Below are positions 44,450 through 53,787 of a DNA stretch of 60,038 bases, one piece after another. The stretch covers positions 1-60,038 of the forward strand of contig NZ_MUBM01000020.1 of assembly GCF_002154505.1 (NCBI RefSeq), written 5' to 3'. The stretch comes from Streptomyces carpinensis (GTDB lineage Bacteria > Actinomycetota > Actinomycetes > Streptomycetales > Streptomycetaceae). The position numbers and the translations under genes are program-made. The notes under the pieces were generated by a model. It searched no databases. It saw nothing but the letters and a program-made list of their open reading frames with translations, and was not told where the DNA came from. Each line of letters begins with the position of its first letter. The stretch's first letter is position 1.

Positions 44450-45526
44450 ATGACGCAGGTCGACTCGGCGGAGACCGCACAGGGCGGCGCCGGCCGCCGG
44501 GACACCGGCTCCGGTGCCGGGCGCGCGGGCATCCGCCGGGCGATAGGCGCCCTCTCCCGGCCCGGCGCCTGGAAGCGCGGCCGGGTGGCGGCGACGCTGG
44601 CGCTGCTGCTTGGCCTGCTCATGCTGCTGCACGCGCGGATCACGGACCGCGGGGGGCTCGGCAGCCTGGTGGAGACCTTCCTGCCGTGGTTCGGCCTGCT
44701 CATCCCCGTACTGCTGGTCGGGGCGTTGTGGCGCCGTTCCGCCTCCGCGGTGGTCGCGCTGCTGCTGCCGGTCGTGGTGTGGCTGAACCTCTTCGGCGGG
44801 CTGCTCGGCGACAAGTCCCGCCCTGGGGGCGACCTCACCGTGGCCGAGCACAACGTCGGCGCCGACAATCCCGACCCGGCCGGCACCGCCCGCGATCTGG
44901 CCGCCTCCGGGGCGGACGTGCTGGCCCTGGTGGAGCTGACCGAGCAGGCTCGGGGCACGTACGAGACGGAGCTGGCGAAGACGTACCCGTACCACACGGT
45001 GCAGGGCACGGTCGGGCTGTGGAGCAAGCTGCCGCTGTCGGACACCCGGCCGGTCGACACCCAGATCGACGTCGGGCCGCTGGGGGCCACCAAGCCGACC
45101 GACGTCAAGATGACCTACAACCGGGCGCTGCGCACCACGGTGGCCACGGACCGGGGTCCGCTGGCCGTGTATGTGGCCCACCTGGGATCCGTGCGGCTAA
45201 TGCCCAGAGGGGGCTTCTGGACGGACAGCCGGGACCGCAACGCGCAGGCGCTCGGTGAGGCCATCGCCGCCGAGCGGAACGAGCAGGTGGTGCTGCTCGG
45301 CGACCTGAACGCCACCACAGACGACCGCGTGCTCGACAGCATCACCTCGCAGCTGCGCTCGGCCCAGGGCGAGGCCGGGGACGGCTTCGGCTTCACCTGG
45401 CCGGCGAAATTCCCGGTGGCGCGGATCGACCAGATCCTGGTCCGCGGAGTAAAGCCGAAAAGCTCACGGGTACTGCCCGCCACCGGCAGCGACCACCTGC
45501 CCGTGGCGGCCCGCATCAGCTGGTGA
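44450..45526 (+). CDS. vanJ: VanJ-like membrane EEP-family phosphatase
   Basis: A 358-residue protein. Two to three helices (about 45-125) lead to an endonuclease/exonuclease/phosphatase domain with VAEHNVGADN, LVELTEQ, AVYVAHLG, LLGDLNATTDD and GSDHLPV, so catalytic residues are intact. VanJ of S. coelicolor has this layout, with its catalytic domain outside the cell, and gives teicoplanin resistance, probably by acting on undecaprenyl pyrophosphate or another lipid carrier. The ATG at 44450 follows GAGCGAGGA. Confidence 0.75.
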   Translation: MTQVDSAETAQGGAGRRDTGSGAGRAGIRRAIGALSRPGAWKRGRVAATLALLLGLLMLLHARITDRGGLGSLVETFLPWFGLLIPVLLVGALWRRSASAVVALLLPVVVWLNLFGGLLGDKSRPGGDLTVAEHNVGADNPDPAGTARDLAASGADVLALVELTEQARGTYETELAKTYPYHTVQGTVGLWSKLPLSDTRPVDTQIDVGPLGATKPTDVKMTYNRALRTTVATDRGPLAVYVAHLGSVRLMPRGGFWTDSRDRNAQALGEAIAAERNEQVVLLGDLNATTDDRVLDSITSQLRSAQGEAGDGFGFTWPAKFPVARIDQILVRGVKPKSSRVLPATGSDHLPVAARISW

Positions 45527-46006
45527 CACCAGCCCTGCATCACCAGGCGGTCGGATGCGGTCACGGTCAAGTGGAACCGGCGAGCCTCATCCACGGCAGC
45601 CGCCCCTGTCGTCGACCACAACCGTCAGCCGCGCCCCGGCTTCGGCGGCGGCCGCACGCCGTCGGCGACGATCCCGGCGACCCTGCCCGGCACCCGGAAC
45701 GGCTGAAGATCAGCGGCGGCCGGGAAGCAGTCCCGGCAGAGGTCCGGAAACCGGCGGCCGTAGCCGGGGAACTTCGACGATGCCCGTCGCGCGGGCCGGA
45801 CCACCACAGCCCGCGCACGGGTGCGCGGTCCGGCCGAGACGGGCCGCCGCCTCCCGGTGGACCTGCCGGACCGGCGCCGGGGCAAGGCCTGCGGGGCCGC
45901 GTCGAGGCAGCGCAGCACGTCGTCGATCGCCCTGCCCGCTCCCCTCCCGCTGTCCTGTGCCATCGAACGTTGAGCGCGTGTCATGGGAAGTTGATCGATC
46001 CCGCTG
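45527..46006. other. Gap after vanJ
   Basis: About 480 bases. A minus-strand frame at 45625-45984 (119 codons) is Arg-rich and unlike a folded protein. I see no supported gene. Confidence 0.35.
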
Positions 46007-46324
46007 TCAGTCGGAGCGAGGCAACCAAACGACAGCAGTCACTCCGGCCAGGTCGACCGTTGTTCTGTTCGGCGGCGCTCCGTCATCCTCGTCATCCGGG
46101 AGGACCAGTGCGGACTGCCGTTCCTTCAGCTCATGCTGCTTGCCCGGGGAGAGACTTGCGTGCAGCTGCTCGAACCCGGTTGCTGAGATCTGGCCCTGAC
46201 GTGCCCCGTTCCGCCATGGCAGCACTCCCGCCCGCCCCATGCGCATGAGCAGCTGATCGACGAAGGCCAGCAGAGTCAGCACGACGACAAGGCCGGGCAA
46301 GGTCATGAAGAAGATGAACTGCAT
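46007..46324 (-). CDS. DUF6191-type small membrane protein
   Basis: A 105-residue protein with one N-terminal helix (FIFFMTLPGLVVVLTLLAFV) and a cytoplasmic tail containing SATGFEQLHASLSPGKQHEL and KERQSALVLPDDEDDGAPP. That segment is a common streptomycete signature (DUF6191), often carried by single-helix proteins of unknown role. ATG at 46324. It stands next to a truncated aldo/keto reductase gene. Confidence 0.65.
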   Translation of the reverse strand: MQFIFFMTLPGLVVVLTLLAFVDQLLMRMGRAGVLPWRNGARQGQISATGFEQLHASLSPGKQHELKERQSALVLPDDEDDGAPPNRTTVDLAGVTAVVWLPRSD

Positions 46325-46328
46325 CCCC

Positions 46329-46928
46329 TCAGTATCCGCGTCGTGATCTGTCGGCGCTCAACCTTCGACGGCACGCCCTCAAGACCCCCGGCACATCCTC
46401 GGCAACCCGCATGCCCGCCACACCATGGCACCGTCCGGCGGAACACCCTCGCGTCGGCGGGGAGGACACCGTAACGCTTCGGCGACCGCGTCCGGGACGG
46501 CGGCCTGGTCGAGAATGGCAGGTCGACACGTAGTCGCCGCCGTAGAGCATCGGCAGCGGCCAGTGGATCAAGAACAGATCCAGATGTTCCAGGCCGAGAT
46601 GCTCGAGGGTCCGGTCGAACGACCGGTGCACCTCGTCGGGAGCGTGATTGGGGTTGGCGAGCTTGCTCGTCACGTACAGCTCTTCGCGAGGGAGACCGGA
46701 CTCGGCGATCGCGCGCCCTGCCCCGCGCTCGGTGCCGTAGGACTGGGCGGTGTCGAGGTGGCGGTAGCCGGCTCTGAGAGCCTCTGCGACGACACCGGCG
46801 GTCAGCTCAGCGTTGGCATCGCTGGCCTCGCGGTCGGGCTGGACGGCGAGGGTGCCGTAGCCGAGTTGCGGGATCGCGGTCCCGTCCCGGAGCTCGACAC
46901 TCGGGACGGTCGGCTGAGCATCAGTCAT
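46329..46928 (-). pseudogene. Aldo/keto reductase, truncated after the N-terminal half
   Basis: Residues 1-135 are a normal AKR start: AIPQLGYGTLAVQPD, RHLDTAQSYGTERG (catalytic Asp and Tyr), the Lys in VTSKLANPN and LIHWPLPMLYGGDY (His). After about 46515 the reading turns into Arg-rich sequence without homology and stops at 46329. The NADPH-binding C-terminal half is missing. ATG at 46928. Confidence 0.7.
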
Positions 46929-46994
46929 TCTGATCGTGCCTTTCTGCTGCATGGGCGCGATGCGCCATGCGCCCGGATGCGGTGGAGGGAGAGG

Positions 46995-47366
46995 CTATTT
47001 CCGGTCGACGCGCACGGTGGCGGCGCGAGTGCGGTCCGAGATCATCGGCGGCAGGTAGGGGCTGTCCGCGTATTTCTGCTCGTACGCCTGGTCGATGCGG
47101 TCGTTGATCGGCCCGCTCACCGGCGTGAACGTCACCTCGGCGTCGATGCCGTCGGCGCTGATGCGCCCGGCTCCCTGTCGTAGCGCCGCTCGGTGCCAGC
47201 GGGAGGCCGTGCCGTTGTAGGCGCGGACATACACCTCGCCGTCGACGACGACGGACCAGATCCGGGTCGGCGTGCCGGGCGTCGTGCCGTCGTCGCGGTA
47301 CGGGGCGATGTGGAAGTCGTCGGTCGAGCGGATCGCTTCGATCTGCTCGGGGGTCCAGGCGGTCAT
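46995..47366 (-). CDS. DUF2255 family protein
   Basis: A 123-residue protein with WTPEQIEAIRSTDDFHIAPY, TRIWSVVVDGEVYVRAYNG and SRWHRAALRQGAGRI, the DUF2255 profile. It has a small split-barrel look, resembling F420/flavin-type nitroreductase-fold proteins, but function is unknown. ATG at 47366 with AAAGGAG upstream. It precedes the truncated AKR on the same strand and diverges from an MmyB-type regulator. These genes commonly travel together. Confidence 0.75.
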   Translation of the reverse strand: MTAWTPEQIEAIRSTDDFHIAPYRDDGTTPGTPTRIWSVVVDGEVYVRAYNGTASRWHRAALRQGAGRISADGIDAEVTFTPVSGPINDRIDQAYEQKYADSPYLPPMISDRTRAATVRVDRK

Positions 47367-47508
47367 GAGTGCCGCTCCTTTCTACGGTTCGTGGGGTGCG
47401 GCGGGTTCGGTGCCCCGACTCCTGCTTGAGGCTGGTCCGCGGGCCTCGCCGGTGCCAGGCACTGCTGGGGACTCCCTGTCGTCGAAGCCGTTGAATTACG
47501 GTTGAATC

Positions 47509-48390
47509 ATGGACAATCGAGCCGAGATCCGAGAGTTCCTGGTCACCCGCCGGGCGAAGCTGCGCCCGGAGGACACCGGCCTGCCGGACTTCGGCGGCAT
47601 CCGCCGCGTGCCGGGCCTGCGCCGCGAGGAGGTCGCTCTGCTGGCCGGGGTAAGTGTGGAGTACTACACGCGCTTGGAGCGTGGCGGTCTGGCCGGCGTC
47701 TCCGACAGCGTGTTGGACGCCCTGGTGCGGGCGCTGCAGCTGGACGAGGCCGAGCGCGAGCACCTGTTCGACCTGGCCCGCGCCGCCGCTCCTGCGCCGA
47801 AGACCCTGCGGAAGAAGCGCGGCCAGGTGTCCCCCAGCCTGCAGCGCCTACTGGACGGGATGACGGGCACGCCGGCGTTCATCCGCAACGGCCGCCTGGA
47901 CATCCTGGCGATCAACGCCTTGGGCCAGATGCTCTACTCCGAGGCATTCGTCAGCTCCGAGCGGCCGGTCAACCTGGCCCGGTTCTGCTTCCTCGACGAG
48001 GGCGCGCACCGCCTCTACCCGGACTGGCAGAAAGCCGCCGAGACCTCCGTCGCTCTGCTGCACACCGAGGCCGGACGCGACCCCGCCAATGGGCAGCTGA
48101 CCGAGCTGGTCGGAGAGCTCTCCACCCGGTCCGAGGAGTTCCGGACTCTCTGGGCCAGGCACGACGTGCGCCTGCACCGCACCGGCTACAAGGAGTTCCG
48201 CCATCCCGCGGTCGGCGAGCTGCGACTCAGCTTCGACGCGCTCACGCTCCCCGCGGAGCAGGGGCTGACGCTGACGGCGTACAGCGCTGAGCCGAACACT
48301 CCTTCGGAGCCGCGGATGCGGGCGCTTGCCGAGCTGACCTTCGGCGCACGCGACGGATCCGGCGCGAAGGCGTCCGCCGCGACGAACTGA
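47509..48390 (+). CDS. XRE-family regulator with MmyB ligand-binding domain
   Basis: A 293-residue protein. The N-terminal HTH (about 5-85) contains RRVPGLRREEVALLAGVSVE and YYTRLERG, the standard start of this group. Residues about 105-270 form the MmyB PAS-like domain (NGRLDILAINALGQMLYSE, ELVGELSTRSEEFRTLWARHDV, HPAVGELRLSFDAL), which binds fatty acids in characterised members. There is no ribosome site before the ATG; two GTTGAAT direct repeats at 47490 and 47501 precede it. It probably controls the divergent DUF2255/AKR genes. Confidence 0.85.
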   Translation: MDNRAEIREFLVTRRAKLRPEDTGLPDFGGIRRVPGLRREEVALLAGVSVEYYTRLERGGLAGVSDSVLDALVRALQLDEAEREHLFDLARAAAPAPKTLRKKRGQVSPSLQRLLDGMTGTPAFIRNGRLDILAINALGQMLYSEAFVSSERPVNLARFCFLDEGAHRLYPDWQKAAETSVALLHTEAGRDPANGQLTELVGELSTRSEEFRTLWARHDVRLHRTGYKEFRHPAVGELRLSFDALTLPAEQGLTLTAYSAEPNTPSEPRMRALAELTFGARDGSGAKASAATN

Positions 48391-48420
48391 GGCCTCTGGA
48401 CGCGCCGCGGCGGAGTCACC

Positions 48421-49278
48421 TCACTTGTCGCTGTAGACGGGGAACGCGCTGGAGTCGCCGTAGTCCTGGGCGTGCAGGTTCTTCAGCGCCGCCATGTCCT
48501 CCTCCGAGATGACGAAATCGAGCTCTGCGTTGGAGCGCATGTGCTCAGGGTTGGCGGTCTTCGGCAGGGAGACGGTGCCCAGCTGCAGGGTGTACCGGAT
48601 GCACAGCTGCGGGACGGTGACGCCGTACTTCCCCGCCATCGACTGCACGTCCGGGTTCTTCAGGATCTCGCCGTGCGCGATCGGCGAGTACGCCTCCACC
48701 AGGATGTTCTTGCTCTCGCAGTAGGCGATCAGCTCGGAGGGCGTGTTGCCCGCGTGCACGAGAAGCTGATTCACCTGCGGCGCGACCGTGCAAGACCCGA
48801 GGATGTTCTCCAGGTCCTGCTGCTGGAAGTTCGACACCCCGATGGAGCGGATCTTGCCCTCCTTGTGGGCCTCCTCGAGTGCGTGCCACGCCTGACGGTT
48901 CCCTTCGGCGTAGTCCCCGCCGCGGAAGTCGTCCCACGGCTGCGGGCTGTGGATCAGCATCAGGTCGATGTACTCGAGCCCGAGCTTCTCCAGCGAACCG
49001 TCGATCGCGGCGACCGCGCCATCGTAGTCCTTGATCTCCGCGGCGAGCTTGGTGGAGACGAACAGCTCGTCCCGGGGCGCACTCGCGGTGCGGACCCCCT
49101 CGCCGACGCCGCGCTCGTTGCCATAGGCCTGCGCGGTGTCGATGTTGCGGTAGCCGATCTCGACTGCGTCGCGCACGGCCTGGGCGGCCTTGTCATCGTC
49201 GATGAACCAGGTGCCCAGCCCCAGCCTGGGGATCTCGACGCCGTTCGCCAGGGTGTAGGTCTTGTCCAGAATCGTCAT
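48421..49278 (-). CDS. Aldo/keto reductase (intact)
   Basis: A 285-residue AKR5-like barrel enzyme with RNIDTAQAYGNERG (Asp, Tyr), the catalytic Lys in FVSTKLAAE, His in LIHSPQPW, and the NADPH-binding SLPKTANPEHMRSN near the C-terminus. All four catalytic residues are present. Start ATG at 49278 overlaps the cupin stop (ATGA), so both are cotranscribed. Substrate is likely a small aldehyde or ketone. It is the only one of three AKR genes in this region that is unbroken. Confidence 0.87.
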   Translation of the reverse strand: MTILDKTYTLANGVEIPRLGLGTWFIDDDKAAQAVRDAVEIGYRNIDTAQAYGNERGVGEGVRTASAPRDELFVSTKLAAEIKDYDGAVAAIDGSLEKLGLEYIDLMLIHSPQPWDDFRGGDYAEGNRQAWHALEEAHKEGKIRSIGVSNFQQQDLENILGSCTVAPQVNQLLVHAGNTPSELIAYCESKNILVEAYSPIAHGEILKNPDVQSMAGKYGVTVPQLCIRYTLQLGTVSLPKTANPEHMRSNAELDFVISEEDMAALKNLHAQDYGDSSAFPVYSDK

Positions 49279-49709
49279 GCCTTCTCTCCGTTCTTCGGCA
49301 GCTCGCCATACACCTCGTCGGTGACGGGCTCGAGCCATTCGTTGCTGAGGCCCTCGCCAGGGGTGATGAAGGCGACGTGGGAGAACCACGAGTCGGCCTT
49401 CGCGCCGTGCCAGTGCTTCGTGCCGGCCGGGACGTGGATCACCGTTCCCGGCTCCAGGCTGACGGGGTCCTCGCCCTCGGCCTGGTACCAGCCGCTGCCC
49501 GCCGTGCACAGCAGGATCTGGTCACCGCCGCCGCCGGTGCCGTGATGGATGTGCCAGTTGTTGCGGCAGCCCGGCTCGAAGGAGACGTTGCTGACGGAAA
49601 CGCTCCCCGAGGTGAGCGGAGCCAGATAGCTCTGGCCGATGAAGTACTGCGCGTAGGCGTCGTTCTTCTCCCCGAGCGGGAAGATCTGGTCGAATTCGTT
49701 GTCGTTCAT
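49275..49709 (-). CDS. Cupin domain protein
   Basis: A 144-residue single-cupin protein with the metal motif NNWHIHHGTGGGGDQIL and the second HVPAGTKHWHGA. N-terminal NDAYAQYFIGQSYLAPL identifies the small group fused or linked to carboxymuconolactone decarboxylases in many bacteria; here that partner is a separate gene at 51539. The ATG at 49709 lies after an AT-rich leader. It is cotranscribed with the downstream AKR. Confidence 0.83.
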   Translation of the reverse strand: MNDNEFDQIFPLGEKNDAYAQYFIGQSYLAPLTSGSVSVSNVSFEPGCRNNWHIHHGTGGGGDQILLCTAGSGWYQAEGEDPVSLEPGTVIHVPAGTKHWHGAKADSWFSHVAFITPGEGLSNEWLEPVTDEVYGELPKNGEKA

Positions 49710-49740
49710 ATCGTTTCTTCTGTTCGTTCTGGATGGGTTG

Positions 49741-50742
49741 TCACCAGGCGTGGGACTGCGGTGCTTCGCCTGGGCCGGGCCAGATGCGGTCCAGCTCCGC
49801 GAGCGCGTCGGCATCCAGCTCGATCTCGAGCGCGGAGACCGTGGACCCCGGCTGCGCGAGGGTGCGCGGGCCGGCGATCACCGCGGAGACCGCCGGCTGG
49901 TGAAGGAGACCGCCGGCTGGTGAAGCAGCCAGGCTTGGGCGACCTCGGCCGGTGCGGGCCCGAGCCGCGCGCACAGGACCTCGTAGTCGGCCGGCCGATC
50001 GGCGAGCAGCCGACGCTGCTCCTGCGCGCCGGCGGCCTTGCGGCGCACCGCGTCCGGCTCCGGGTGGCTGCCGACCAGGACACCACGGGCCAGCGGGCTC
50101 CACGGCACCAGCCCGATGCCGAAGTGCCGCAGCGCGGGGATGACCCCCTGCTCGTCCGCCCGATTGGCAAGGTCGTAGAAGCTCTGCTCCGAGACCAAGC
50201 CGAGGAAGTCCCGGCACTGGGCGGTCAGCTGCGCGGTGGCGATGTCCCAACCGGCGACATTGGACGAGCCGACGTAGGTGATCTTGCCCTCGGCGACCAG
50301 CTGCTCCATGGCCTGCCAGACCTCCTCGAACGGGGTGGCCCGGTCTACGTGGTGCATCTGGTAGAGGTCGATCTGGTCGGTCTGCAGCCGTCGCAGGCTC
50401 CCCTCGCAGGCCCGCTTGATGTGGAAGGCCGAGAGTCGGCGGTCGTTCGGCCCCAGGCGCATCGGCTGGTACACCTTGGTCGCGAGCACGATGTCGTCGC
50501 GCCGCCGAGAAGTCTTCAACCAGCGACCGATTCTCCTCCGAGGTGCCGAAGCCCTTCTCCATGTCCGGGGTCTGCGGCCCGCCGTACACGTCGGCGGTGT
50601 CGACGTAGTTGATGCCGGCCTCGCCCGCGGCGTCCAGGATCTCGTGGGCGGCGTGTTCGTCGCTCGCGTCGCCGAAGTGCATGGTGCCCAGGGCGATCCT
50701 GGACACCGGAAGGCCGGATCGGCCCGGATGCCCGTACTGCAA
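49741..50742 (-). pseudogene. Aldo/keto reductase broken by two frameshifts
   Basis: Three frames together give a full AKR. The first (from a TTG at 50742, preceded by GAGAGGAGA) reads ALGTMHFGDAS and NYVDTADVYGG up to NRSLVEDF near 50510. The second continues DDIVLATKVYQPM to AWLLHQPAVS near 49900. The third ends SAVIAGPRTLAQPG to the stop at 49741. The second shift is explained by a 20-bp tandem duplication at 49886-49925. The original product would have been about 325 residues. Confidence 0.75.
49886..49925. repeat. 20-bp perfect tandem duplication
   Basis: GAGACCGCCGGCTGGTGAAG occurs twice head to tail. Twenty is not a multiple of three, so the duplication shifts the reading frame of the AKR gene it lies in. 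The two units are identical, so the event is recent or is an assembly artefact. Confidence 0.9.
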
Positions 50743-50788
50743 TCTCTCTCCTCTCGCTTGTCTCGGTCCTCCCTGTCGGCGGGGAAGA

Positions 50789-51400
50789 TCAGTGCGCCCC
50801 AGGAGGCGCAGTGTTCTCTGCGACAGCGGCGTCCTGGGTCCAGCCGGCCAGGATCCGCAGCCGCTCGTCGGTCGCCGACCCTGGCTCGGTCGTGCAGATC
50901 CGGAGCGTGAGCGCGCTGTCTGCGGTCGGTGCAAGGTCCTCGCGGGCCAGCTCCAGCTCTCCGACCAGCGGGTGGTCGATGACCAGCCGCGGCGGGCGGC
51001 ACGCGCAGCCCCGCTTCGAGGACCAGCGGGTCCGGAACGGGGCGCTGTTCGTCGACAGCTCACCGATCAGCCGATGCAGCGCCCGATCGTGCGGGTCGTC
51101 CGCTGCCGCGGCGCGCAGCCGGTGGACCTGCTCGTCGGCGACCCGGTCCCACTCGGGACAGAACGACGTCGAGGCGTCCTCATCCAGGAAGAGGAACCGA
51201 GCCAGGTTGGGCCGGTCGTCCTCCAGCACGGGTGCCCACAGCGCCCGACCGAGCCGGTTCGCCGCGACCACGTCGAGACGGTCGGTGAGGACCATCGCCG
51301 GAGCGTCCACGATCGCGTCCAGAGCGGCCCGCAGCCCGGCGCGCAGCCGGGCGGGATGTGCCCGACCGACTTCGCTGCTGCGGGGTCCACGAGTGCTCAT
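50789..51400 (-). pseudogene. MmyB ligand-binding domain lacking its HTH
   Basis: A 203-codon frame matches only the C-terminal MmyB part of XRE regulators: APAMVLTDRLDVVAANRLGR, NLARFLFLDEDAST, HRLIGELSTNSAPFRTRW and HPLVGELELAREDL. The normal N-terminal HTH of about 100 residues is absent. A start ATG is at 51400. Near residue 130 WSSKRGCACRPP departs from the family, suggesting local damage. It is a truncated paralogue of the intact regulator at 47509, or a rare HTH-less sensor. Confidence 0.65.
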
Positions 51401-51538
51401 GCCATCGAGTCAAGGTGCTTCCCGAGCCACGTGCCAGACCCTGCCAGTACCCCCTCACAGCCGGGACTCCCACGCCGCGGGAATCACAAGTTCCATGGAG
51501 GACGAAAGCAAGACGAGCCACGCATGGATGGAGCTGAC

Positions 51539-51877
51539 ATGAGCGACGAGCAGCAGAGCAGCGGCTGGACCGGCGGGAAGAACGCGTTCGGCGACTTGGC
51601 GCCCGGGATGGTGCACTACACCGACCGGGTCCTCTTCGACGAGGTGTGGGAGCGCGAGGGCCTGTCCAAGCGCGACCGCAGCCTCATCACCGTCGCGGCC
51701 CTGACCGCCATGGGAAAGACCGACCAGCTGAAGTTCCACCTCGGCTTCGCCCGCCAGAACGGCGTCACCGACGACGAGCTGCAGGAAGCCCTGCTGCACC
51801 TGGCGTTCTACGCCGGCTGGCCCAATGGCATGGGCGCGACGACCGTGCTGAAGAACATCATCGAGGAGCAGGACTGA
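51539..51877 (+). CDS. Carboxymuconolactone decarboxylase family protein
   Basis: A 112-residue helical AhpD-like protein: VLFDEVWEREGLSKRDRSLI, TVAALTAMGKTDQLKFHLG and ALLHLAFYAGWPNGM. The peroxidase CxxC of AhpD is absent, so it is closer to gamma-carboxymuconolactone decarboxylase-type proteins. The ATG at 51539 follows GGAGCTGAC; an in-frame ATG at 51524 is the alternative. Such proteins commonly neighbour cupins and AKRs, as here. Confidence 0.85.
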   Translation: MSDEQQSSGWTGGKNAFGDLAPGMVHYTDRVLFDEVWEREGLSKRDRSLITVAALTAMGKTDQLKFHLGFARQNGVTDDELQEALLHLAFYAGWPNGMGATTVLKNIIEEQD

Positions 51878-51926
51878 GCATGCACAGTGCCCTCATCCAC
51901 GCCCCCGGCAATCTACGGGGCCGGCA

Positions 51927-53309
51927 GTGACCGCTCCCTCGGTCAGGCCGGCGCACGTGGCACTCTCGGCCCCCGCGCGGGCGACAGTGACCCTGATCGC
52001 CTGCACGCTGGTGTTCTTCGTGATCACCTCGACGCGGTCATCGTCAACGTCGCCCTGCCCAGCATCCGCGCCGAACTCAGCGGCGGGATCGGCGACCTGC
52101 GTGGATCGTCGACGGCTACACCCTGATGTTCGCCGCGCTGCTGCTGTCCTGCGGGTCTGTGTCGGACCGCATCGGCGCGAAGCGGCTCCTGACGGCCGGC
52201 ATGGCGCTGTCGTCCTGGCGTCGATCGCGTGCGGCGTCGCGCCGAGCATGGCTGTCCTGATCGCGGCCCGGTTCGTGCAGGGCACGGCCGCCGCCGCGAT
52301 GATGCCGGCCTCGATGGCCATGCTCAACCACGCCTGCCCGGACCCGACGCGTCGGACCCGCGCCGTGGCGATCTGGGCCATGGGCGGGGCGATCGCCTCC
52401 ACCTCCGGCCCCGTCCTCGGCGGCCTGCTCACCATGGCCAGCTGGCGGCTGATCTTCTTCGTCAACGTCCCCGTCGGGCTGGTCGGCCTGTACCTGATCG
52501 CCCGCGCCATCCCCGCGACCCGGCACCAGGCACCCGTCGACTGGGCCGGTCAGATCACCGGCGTCCTGGCCATGGCCGGGCTCACCTTCGGCGTGATCGA
52601 CGCCGGCGAGGCGGGGTTCGCCGCGCCCCAGGTCGTTGTCGCCCTGGCGATCGCGGTCGTCGCGACCCTCGCCTTCGTGATCGTCCAACGCCGGGTGATG
52701 CATCCCAGGGTGCCGCCGGACCTGTTCCGCGACCGCAACGCCGGCATCAGCGTGCTGATCGGGTTCGCGTTCATGGTCGGCTATTACGGGCTCCCGTTCG
52801 TGATGAGCCTGACCCTCCAGCAGCACCGCGGCCTAACCGCGCTCGGGACCGGGCTGGTGTTCCTGCCCATGATGGTCGCCGGACTCTGCCTCACCCCGTT
52901 CACCCCGCGCATCGCCTAGCGCATCGGGAGCAAGGCCCTGATCATCGTCGGCCTGGTCGCGATGGCCACCGGGCTCGTGCTGCTTGCCCGGTCTCCCGGA
53001 GCGCCGCTGTGGCTGATTGCGATCCTGATGGTGCTGGCCGGGCTCGCCGGGCCGTTCGTCAGCCCGCCGACCACCGCGATCCTGCTGAACAGCGTCCCCG
53101 CCCACCGCGGCGGCATCGCCTCCGGAGTCTTCAACACCAGCCGCCAGGTCGGCGGAGCACTCGCCGTCGCCGTCTTCGGGCTGTTCCTTACCAGCGCGGC
53201 CTTCCCGACCGGCCAGGCGGCCGGCCTGTTCACCGCCGCAGGCGTGTCCGTCCTCACCGCCGGGGCGGCACTGTCGCTGCGGCCCCGGATGCACGCGGAG
53301 AAGGCGTGA
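51927..53309 (+). pseudogene. MFS exporter (DHA2 type) with frameshifts and internal stop
   Basis: Pieces in different frames add up to a drug-exporter-type MFS protein: TLIACTLVFFVIT, then DAVIVNVALPSIRAEL, then a scrambled GYTL...DRIGAK stretch, then VLASIACGVAPSM onwards in one frame to TPRIA. At 52917-52919 a TAG interrupts before RIGSKALIIVGLVAMATG, and the frame then runs to 53309. That is about three frameshifts before 52230 plus one nonsense codon. The product would have been about 460 residues. Confidence 0.75.
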
Positions 53310-53381
53310 CCATGCGGCCGCCGCGGCAGCACTGCCGACGCTCCGGGCAATAGCTCGACCCGCGCACAGAGAAAGAAACCC

Positions 53382-53735
53382 ATGGACATCCAGATCGCCA
53401 CCGGCGCCACGACCCTGGCCGGGACGCTGAACGACAGCGCCGCCGCCCGCGGCTTCGCGGCCTTGCTGCCTCTGAAGCTCACCCTGTCCGACTTCCACGG
53501 CACCGAGAAGATCGCCGCCCTGCCCGGCAAACTCAGCACCGTCGGATCGCCCAGCAGCGCAGCAGCCGAGGCCGGCGACATCGCCTGCTACGCCCCCTGG
53601 GGCAACCTGGCGATCTTCTACCGCGGCTTCCCACGCTCCCCCGGGCTGGTGCTCCTCGGACGCATTGACGGATCCCTGGAAGCGCTCACCCGGGCCGGCG
53701 GCGACCCCGCCGTGACCATCGCGGCCGCGGAGTAG
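53382..53735 (+). CDS. Cyclophilin-like fold protein
   Basis: A 117-residue beta-barrel protein with GTLNDSAAARGFAALLPLKL, TLSDFHGTEKIAALPGKLS and DIACYAPWGNLAIFYRGFP, the profile of cyclophilin_like2 proteins. These lack known prolyl isomerase activity and often neighbour flavodoxin or AKR genes. The ATG at 53382 follows AGAGAAAGAAA. Intact despite damaged neighbours. Confidence 0.82.
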   Translation: MDIQIATGATTLAGTLNDSAAARGFAALLPLKLTLSDFHGTEKIAALPGKLSTVGSPSSAAAEAGDIACYAPWGNLAIFYRGFPRSPGLVLLGRIDGSLEALTRAGGDPAVTIAAAE

Positions 53736-53787
53736 TCCGGGGGACCCGGAACGCACCGCCGGCACCGGACACGAAAGGCTCGCCTCG

